Shown one piece after another: positions 51,662 to 56,311 of a stretch of 56,311 nucleotides of DNA (position 1 is the stretch's first letter; the number at the start of each line of letters is the position of its first letter). The translations under genes were made by a program, and so were the position numbers. This DNA is from an uncultured Eubacterium sp. Its GTDB lineage: Bacteria > Bacillota > Clostridia > Lachnospirales > Lachnospiraceae. The stretch covers positions 1 through 56,311 of the forward strand of contig CAUCXT010000017.1 in the NCBI GenBank assembly GCA_958446835.1. The letters run 5' to 3'. The notes beneath the pieces are model-generated. The model did not search any database and was not told where the DNA came from. It saw only the letters and a program-made list of their open reading frames with translations.

Positions 51662-53407
51662 CTATTCCGTTTTGTCATCCACATCAATATGGAACCAGTC
51701 GAAATCGACAAAGCCCTCCGTCTCCTCCTTGGCGTAGGCAAAAAGACCATATCTGTACCCCATGAAATCAGGCATATCATAGTTCATCTGCAGCTGCTCA
51801 CCTATCTGAACCCAGTTTACATTGTCAATGCTGTAGTAAAAGTCTGCGATATCCTTCATGTCCCTGAAATCGCAGTGAATGCGAAGATAAATCTTATCCG
51901 CGTCCTTAAGCTCCTCCATAGCACAGCAGCGTCCCATGACATCGTCCTTATTATCCGCCTTGCGCATCACAAGGTACTTCCTGCCGTTCTCCATAACCAC
52001 GGCAACATAGCCGTACTGGCGCTGGAACACTGTAAGTCCTGCGGTCATTCCATCGGCCATGTTGGAAATATCCATAACCGTTGTGCCATCGCATACCGGA
52101 CCCACTGTGCGGATTGTCAGGGTGTTGCGCGCAGTTCTGATACTTTCCGAAGTTCCCACAGGCTGTAAACGCAGATATCCTGGACGCTTTGTGAGGCTCC
52201 AGAAACGGTTATCAGGATTGTGGTTCCACTGCCACTGAAGCTTAAGATAGGAGCCATTAAGGTCATGCTCACCATCACCTACACAGGCGTCCTCCCTGTC
52301 ATAGCAGCGATAGTCCGCAATACTGTTCTCAAAATCATCGTCCTCAACGAATTCTCCGACAGTCTCCTTCGTCCTAACAGGAAGCTCACTGATTACAGGC
52401 ATTTTGTTGTGCAGAAAAGGTGTGCCCTCCCCAAGATATGTACCGATTACCGGCCAGTCCTTAAGCTCTCCCTCCGTACCCCATTCCATAGGTGACAGCA
52501 TAGGAATACGCCCCACTGAGCCTGTATCCTGGAAGATAAAGCAGTACCACTTTCCGTCCTCCGTGTCCACAATGCCGCCCTGCGCGATTCCGTTATTTTT
52601 CATATATACATTGTCATCCGCATCATAAAGATGTCCCACAAACACCTTCCTGCATGTCCAGTCACCCGCCGGTTCATCATCCCAGCGCCCAACTCCCGTA
52701 AGACTCCTGCTTCTCCAGCACAGCTCCTGTCTCTGCCACTGCTGCCCCTGAATCACGAAAATATAGTAATATCCGTTATGCTGGTACACATGGAAGCCCT
52801 CTCCCCATAAGCCCTGCTTAGGAGTTTCATAGTTGGTGTTGTGAAGCACAAACCTCTTGTCCCCATACTCAACAGTATGCTTGTCTATATCGACAAATAA
52901 TTCCCTGTAATATATATCATGCGTTCCGATTCCATCTCCGCAGTCCTGTGAAAAGAAGATATATTTTCTTCCATCCGTCTCATCGAACAACATTCCGTTG
53001 TCATAACACATCTCCGGGAAGGTTGTGCGGTACCAAGGTCCTCTCTCAATATCCTCTGTCATAAAAATATATGTTTTCTGTGTGGAATTACATGTAAATG
53101 CTACAAAATACCATCCTGTAGCAGAATCCTGCCTGAGGCTTGCCGCCCATGAACCAATGGAATAGTCATCCTCCCCATTCTTCAGACAATATCTGTCCCC
53201 ATCCTCAAGAATCCGATACACATAATTCACCGTCGCCCAGTGCACAAGGTCATACGATTTCATAATCGGCACTCCCGGTGACAAATGCATTGTCGTGCTT
53301 ACCATGTAAAATGCCTGCCTGCCCTCCTTATCCTTAGAGCGTATGATATCCATATCCGGCACATCCGCGTAAATAATAGGATTGCGATAAATGTTCTCCT
53401 CATTCAT
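51662..53407 (-). CDS. Glycoside hydrolase family 43 beta-xylosidase/arabinofuranosidase with C-terminal lectin-like domain
   Basis: The 581-residue enzyme has a five-bladed propeller (about 1-340) and a C-terminal beta-sandwich (about 370-580) ending GFVDFDWFHI, as in GH43 beta-xylosidases. Active-site candidates are the Asp cluster D15-D20 in YADVPDMDIIR for the base, and the Glu in WGEGFHVYQHNGYYYIF for the acid. It inverts stereochemistry and would act on xylo- or arabino-oligosaccharides. It has no signal peptide. The start is uncertain: ATG at 53407 is 13 bases from AAAGGG, while ATG at 53419 is one base away. Confidence 0.9.
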   Translation of the reverse strand: MNEENIYRNPIIYADVPDMDIIRSKDKEGRQAFYMVSTTMHLSPGVPIMKSYDLVHWATVNYVYRILEDGDRYCLKNGEDDYSIGSWAASLRQDSATGWYFVAFTCNSTQKTYIFMTEDIERGPWYRTTFPEMCYDNGMLFDETDGRKYIFFSQDCGDGIGTHDIYYRELFVDIDKHTVEYGDKRFVLHNTNYETPKQGLWGEGFHVYQHNGYYYIFVIQGQQWQRQELCWRSRSLTGVGRWDDEPAGDWTCRKVFVGHLYDADDNVYMKNNGIAQGGIVDTEDGKWYCFIFQDTGSVGRIPMLSPMEWGTEGELKDWPVIGTYLGEGTPFLHNKMPVISELPVRTKETVGEFVEDDDFENSIADYRCYDREDACVGDGEHDLNGSYLKLQWQWNHNPDNRFWSLTKRPGYLRLQPVGTSESIRTARNTLTIRTVGPVCDGTTVMDISNMADGMTAGLTVFQRQYGYVAVVMENGRKYLVMRKADNKDDVMGRCCAMEELKDADKIYLRIHCDFRDMKDIADFYYSIDNVNWVQIGEQLQMNYDMPDFMGYRYGLFAYAKEETEGFVDFDWFHIDVDDKTE

Positions 53408-53545
53408 ATAGCTGCCCATACCCTTTCTACCGTTTTTTATTGTAGCCCCATGAAAAATATATATGGCGCTGCGCCATCTTTTGTTTTAAATGTCGCAACA
53501 CTCATAAATATATGCTATTATAATAAAATATACAGTCAAAAACAA

Positions 53546-53587
53546 GCAATTTAGCAATAACTGACTGCAATTTAGCAATAATTGACT
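53546..53587. repeat. Two tandem 21-bp repeats upstream of the ECF sigma gene
   Basis: GCAATTTAGCAATAACTGACT (53546-53566) has 21 bases and is followed directly by a second copy (53567-53587) with one change. Each copy itself contains GCAAT twice. It could be an operator array or a slipped-strand duplication. Confidence 0.7.
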
Positions 53588-53613
53588 GAAACCTTCCACA
53601 TTTTTTTTACGGG

Positions 53614-53704
53614 TATATATATAAAGGAATTGTGAAACGTACATTTGCAAAAATACACAACGTCCGTCTGTCACACTAAGTTTCGCAATTACCTTTTATA
53701 TATA
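53614..53704. repeat. Inverted-repeat element related to the one at 26141 (E2)
   Basis: A 25-base left arm at 53614-53638 pairs with 53680-53704 with few mismatches; both contain AATTG(T/C)GAAAC. The right half, CACAACGTCCGTCTGT then AGTTTCGCAATTACC, closely follows the right end of the element at 26141-26343. It lies just before the ribosome binding site of the sigma factor gene, so it is in its leader or promoter. The gap 53420-53724 holds nothing else that I can identify. Confidence 0.72.
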
Positions 53705-53724
53705 AAAAGAAAGGAGGTATCACC

Positions 53725-54288
53725 ATGACAGACCCGGAGATTGTTTCGCTATACTGGAAGCGCGATGAGAGCGCGATAAAACATACCCAGAGTAAATACA
53801 ACGCCTATCTCACCAGGATTTCCTACAATATCCTCGCCAATTTGGAGGACTGCAGTGAAGCTGTCAATGACACCTATCTTGCCGCATGGAATTCCATGCC
53901 GGACAACAGACCGGGAGTCCTCTCGACATACCTTGGTAAGATAACAAGACAGCTCTCCATCGACATTTTCCGCAAAAGGAAAAGCAAAAAACGCGCCGGC
54001 TCGGAATATGCCATCTCATTTGATGAGCTTGAGGAGGTCATCGCTTCATCCGGTGAGCCTGAAAAGGAATTGGATTCCAAAATGCTGATAAGCACTATAA
54101 ATAATTTTCTTCGCACGCTCCCCGAAGCTGAGAGGAATCTATTTATCGGAAGATATTACTATTTTGATTCGCTAAAATCTGTTGCCGGATATTGCAAAAT
54201 GAGCGAGTCCAATGCGAAAACGCATCTTTTCCGCACCAGACAGAAGCTTAAGGCGTATCTTGTAAAGGAGGGTTTCATATATGAATAA
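53725..54288 (+). CDS. ECF-type RNA polymerase sigma factor
   Basis: A 187-residue sigma-70 family protein with region 2 (about 20-90, including NILANLEDCSEAVNDTYLAAW and LSTYLGKITRQLSIDIFRK) and region 4 (about 118-178, LRTLPEAERNLFIGRYYYFDSLKSVA). It should redirect RNA polymerase to a small regulon. AAAGGAGG precedes the ATG. It overlaps the next gene by eight bases, a coupling typical of a sigma factor and its membrane regulator. Confidence 0.92.
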   Translation: MTDPEIVSLYWKRDESAIKHTQSKYNAYLTRISYNILANLEDCSEAVNDTYLAAWNSMPDNRPGVLSTYLGKITRQLSIDIFRKRKSKKRAGSEYAISFDELEEVIASSGEPEKELDSKMLISTINNFLRTLPEAERNLFIGRYYYFDSLKSVAGYCKMSESNAKTHLFRTRQKLKAYLVKEGFIYE

Positions 54289-55492
54289 TGACAATCTGAT
54301 TGACGCAATCGGCCATGTTGACGATGCTATGCTTGAATCGGTAAATAAACTCAGGACACGCAAAAATAAAAACCAAATCATCCGTATCCTAGGCGGACTT
54401 GTGGCTGCCGGTCTGATATTTGGAATATCTCTGTCCGTTGGTATCCATAACAGAATATCGAAGGCTTCCGACACCACAATAGTCAACATCGGCGGCATTG
54501 AGCGCCGCTACAAGGCAGACATCTCAGTACTGTCCGGTGAGCTTGGAATTACCTACAGGTGGGAGGACCGCACTGTAGCTGAGCAATACAGCCGGTTGGA
54601 CATAAACGATGGCGATTTCACCACAGCATGCAGTGAAATAGACGCTTCAAAGCTTGATAAATCAATCGGCGTATACACTGCCTCCGGCTACGATGACTAT
54701 ACCGGCACGGAATACACCCGTCCTGTAAATGTATTCTCTGTAAGAGGTATCTCCGAAGATAGAATCGTTGCAGCGGAATTGGATTCTAAATACTACATTT
54801 ACAAGAATAACACCTACAACCCACCCGGGAACCTTGGACAATTATTCGATGAGGCGAATCTGTGGGAGAACCTTAAGCTTGATTATTTCTACGATACCAA
54901 AGATTATATTGAAAATGGAAGCTACAGCCTTAATGGCTCCGGATATATATTGGAGGTTCTTTCAGAATGTAAGGATGCCGGATATGCCGGGAATGACAGC
55001 CATACATTCGATTATAAAAATCGCATTGATTTTTCAATCACCTTGGATGAACTTGGGGTCTATATGCGTGGCCTGCAAATCAATTCGGAGGGCTATCTCC
55101 TGACGAACATCTTTGATTACGGATATATCTACAATATAGGTGTCGAAGCCGCTAAAAAGATAATAGCTTACGCAGAAAAGAATGGAACCCCTGCAGCCCC
55201 TAAGCCATACTGCTATTATCTTTCCGGAATCGTGACCGAGTTAACCGAAGATTATCTTATCATAGATGATTCCATAAAATGTGCAGATGCCTCAGACGGA
55301 ATACTCTTTAAGATACCTCTCGATGACATACATGCCAGCAGAGGCGTAAAATACCGCGATATTAACGTTGGCGACATAGCCGTTGTCAGCTTCCGCGGCA
55401 GCATAGATACGCACGCAGACAATACCGTCACGGGAATCATCGAAATCAATAAAGGTGAACTCTACAATGGCAACATTCTCGTGAATGAATAA
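54281..55492 (+). CDS. Membrane-anchored partner of the ECF sigma factor, likely anti-sigma factor
   Basis: The 403-residue protein has a short cytoplasmic N-terminus (NLIDAIGHVDDAMLESVNKLRTRKNKN), one membrane segment at about 34-54 and a large extracytoplasmic domain rich in Tyr, Asp and Asn. The N-terminus pattern (D-A-x-x-x-V-D-D-x-x-L) is common to clostridial proteins encoded after ECF sigma genes. I infer that it holds the sigma factor at the membrane and releases it on a signal. I do not recognise the sensor domain. A twin palindromic repeat follows its stop at once. Confidence 0.78.
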   Translation: MNNDNLIDAIGHVDDAMLESVNKLRTRKNKNQIIRILGGLVAAGLIFGISLSVGIHNRISKASDTTIVNIGGIERRYKADISVLSGELGITYRWEDRTVAEQYSRLDINDGDFTTACSEIDASKLDKSIGVYTASGYDDYTGTEYTRPVNVFSVRGISEDRIVAAELDSKYYIYKNNTYNPPGNLGQLFDEANLWENLKLDYFYDTKDYIENGSYSLNGSGYILEVLSECKDAGYAGNDSHTFDYKNRIDFSITLDELGVYMRGLQINSEGYLLTNIFDYGYIYNIGVEAAKKIIAYAEKNGTPAAPKPYCYYLSGIVTELTEDYLIIDDSIKCADASDGILFKIPLDDIHASRGVKYRDINVGDIAVVSFRGSIDTHADNTVTGIIEINKGELYNGNILVNE

Positions 55493-55493
55493 G

Positions 55494-55554
55494 CCTTGGG
55501 ACAGGGACCAGACCCCGGTGTCCCAAGGCTGGGACACCGGGGTCTGGTCCCCCT
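55494..55554. repeat. Twin GGGACA-type palindromic repeats (R7)
   Basis: Copy A has CCTTGGGACA (55494-55503) pairing with TGTCCCAAGG (55519-55528) around GGGACCAGACCCCGG. Copy B (55529-55554) is close to the reverse complement of A. The head-to-head arrangement is the same as at 10098-10160. Confidence 0.85.
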
Positions 55555-55559
55555 GAGCG

Positions 55560-55689
55560 TTATGCATAACGGGGACTTTATCATGGCTGCATCCTTTACG
55601 TTCCCCACCCAGTCAGCCTCCACGTCATGACAGCACACAATAACCTCCTCTTCCCTTTCCATGTCAATCTGCTCCACCTCGAGCTTCAC
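55560..55689 (-). pseudogene. Possible 5' remnant of a LytTR-type regulator gene
   Basis: A GTG at 55689 preceded by GGAGG at 8 bases opens a short reading frame, VKLEVEQIDMEREEEVIVCC followed by HDVEADWV. This looks like the N-terminal segment found before LytTR DNA-binding domains in Lachnospiraceae, but no DNA-binding domain follows. The frame instead runs into the twin palindromic repeat at 55494-55554. The homology is by memory of the pattern and weak. Confidence 0.3.
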
Positions 55690-55864
55690 TGCTATCACCT
55701 CCGCATATTACCATTCGTTTCTCTTATATTTTTATATATGATTTTTGGGATTATGTCTATGCTTTGCCCCGTGACATGACAAAAACGCCATGTAAGATGC
55801 AAGAACACCCCATTACTGACATTAAAGTCTGTAACAGGGTGTGTAAATTATTCCGCCTTTTCAT

Positions 55865-56131
55865 TTACCTTGATAACAGTTTCAAAAATTTCCTGTCATT
55901 CATCTGCTCGTTGGTTAAATATGCTCCAATGCTGTTCGCTATTAGAATAATAGAATCATGCCCTTTCCTATATCCGTAAAAGAACTCTTTAAATTCACTT
56001 ATTGCCTACCACGGATTGTCTGCATGATAATCCAGTCCTACCACATCATATCCTGCAAATAATGTTTTATAATGGTCCGCTTCCATAGCATTTCCACCTT
56101 TTCCATTAATATATAGAACTAATTGTCTCAT
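55865..56131 (-). pseudogene. Broken alpha/beta hydrolase gene
   Basis: From the ATG at 56131 the frame reads MRQLVLYINGKGGNAMEADH and continues to DYHADNPW, then a TAG at 56008-56006. The same frame goes on with AISEFKEFFYGYRKGHDSII and LIANSIGAYL, the nucleophile-elbow region of small Lachnospiraceae hydrolases, and then jumps to TNEQMNDRKFLKLLSR, which resembles the extreme C-terminus of such proteins. The middle of the gene, about 100 residues including the rest of the catalytic triad, seems deleted. So the gene has both a nonsense mutation and an in-frame deletion. I saw no other function in 55700-55864. Confidence 0.68.
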
Positions 56132-56169
56132 GAATCTTACTTCTCTATCTATAAACCTGCTTGTGACGG

Positions 56170-56311
56170 TTATCGTCTGCCATCACTCTCCGGCAGCAAT
56201 GTAACAAAATAATAAATAATTCCAAATACAGCTATGCTTCCCACCATAATGCCAAGCATCTGATTTACACTTACCACATTTCCATGAAATACCGGATTGC
56301 AATCAAGAGTG
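56170..56311 (-). CDS. C-terminal end of an unidentified membrane protein, cut by the window edge
   Basis: An open frame enters from the right edge and ends at a stop at 56172-56170. Its last residues include VNQMLGIMVGSIAVFGIIYY and FVTLLPESDGRR, one hydrophobic segment and a short polar tail. Too little is visible to name a family. It is upstream of the broken hydrolase gene on the same strand. Confidence 0.45.
   Translation of the reverse strand, partial: TLDCNPVFHGNVVSVNQMLGIMVGSIAVFGIIYYFVTLLPESDGRR

Noticed and set aside
54172..54498. Minus-strand open frame across the sigma/anti-sigma junction
   Set aside because: It is the shadow of two overlapping well-supported genes on the plus strand.

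Overview
This window looks like chromosomal DNA of a gut- or rumen-type Clostridium relative, most likely a motile, polysaccharide-using member of the Lachnospiraceae. The evidence is the gene content: a six-cysteine SCIFF peptide with its radical SAM maturase, a fused SecDF, two FeoA proteins with a long FeoB, cytoplasmic GH39, GH43, GH94 and GH95 enzymes, UxuA/UxuB, two chemoreceptors and an Rpn-type nuclease. Ribosome binding sites and TTGACA/TATAAT-type promoters are typical of low-GC Gram-positives. No rRNA, tRNA, CRISPR array, phage gene or insertion-sequence transposase was seen.

Layout. 1-3.2 kb: an Rpn-family nuclease behind a long structured leader, then a convergent GH39 beta-xylosidase. 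3.3-6.8 kb: an iron(II) uptake locus (feoA-like, feoA, feoB) whose two promoters carry the same metal-box-like operator. 6.9-8.8 kb: a cation/proton antiporter followed by a four-unit hairpin array. 8.8-18 kb: seven colinear minus-strand genes, tldD, tldE, a membrane protein with an L7/L12-like tail, scfA (SCIFF), scfB, secDF and an M28 peptidase. 18-23 kb: a NatAB-like ABC exporter, a small membrane protein with its Xre regulator, and a chemoreceptor. 23-26 kb: a DtxR-type regulator with a complete SsuABC/ThiXYZ-like importer. 26.3-29.4 kb: a beta-CASP ribonuclease divergent from an orphan cysteine desulfurase. 29.4-37 kb: hexuronate degradation (uxuA, uxuB, GntR regulator), cellobiose phosphorylase and a DHH phosphoesterase. 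37-45 kb: Nudix, GH95, Rrf2, an EAL phosphodiesterase with degenerate GGDEF, a chemoreceptor and a REC-GGDEF protein. 45-53.4 kb: a membrane glycosyltransferase, a DUF362 protein, a Gfo/Idh oxidoreductase, a sugar isomerase-like TIM barrel, an AraC regulator and a GH43 enzyme. 53.5-56.3 kb: an ECF sigma factor with its membrane partner, then a decayed segment with gene remnants and a gene cut by the window edge.

How the genes fit together. The carbohydrate genes suggest that oligosaccharides imported from plant cell wall (xylo-, cello- and fuco-oligosaccharides) and uronic acids are broken down inside the cell. None of the glycosidases has a visible signal peptide. The cyclic-di-GMP genes and chemoreceptors suggest coupling of sensing to motility or surface behaviour.

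The most interesting points are: TldD/TldE, the peptidase pair known to process some ribosomal peptides, sitting just upstream of the SCIFF peptide and its maturase; a family of GGGACA...TGTCCC palindromes at seven intergenic sites; two related inverted-repeat elements; a strongly structured leader that may bring a distant ribosome binding site close to the Rpn start codon; three operators phased at 23 bp over the Xre promoter; and an acidic extracytoplasmic insert of about 100 residues in FeoB. All functional assignments come from reading motifs by eye; no database search was run.
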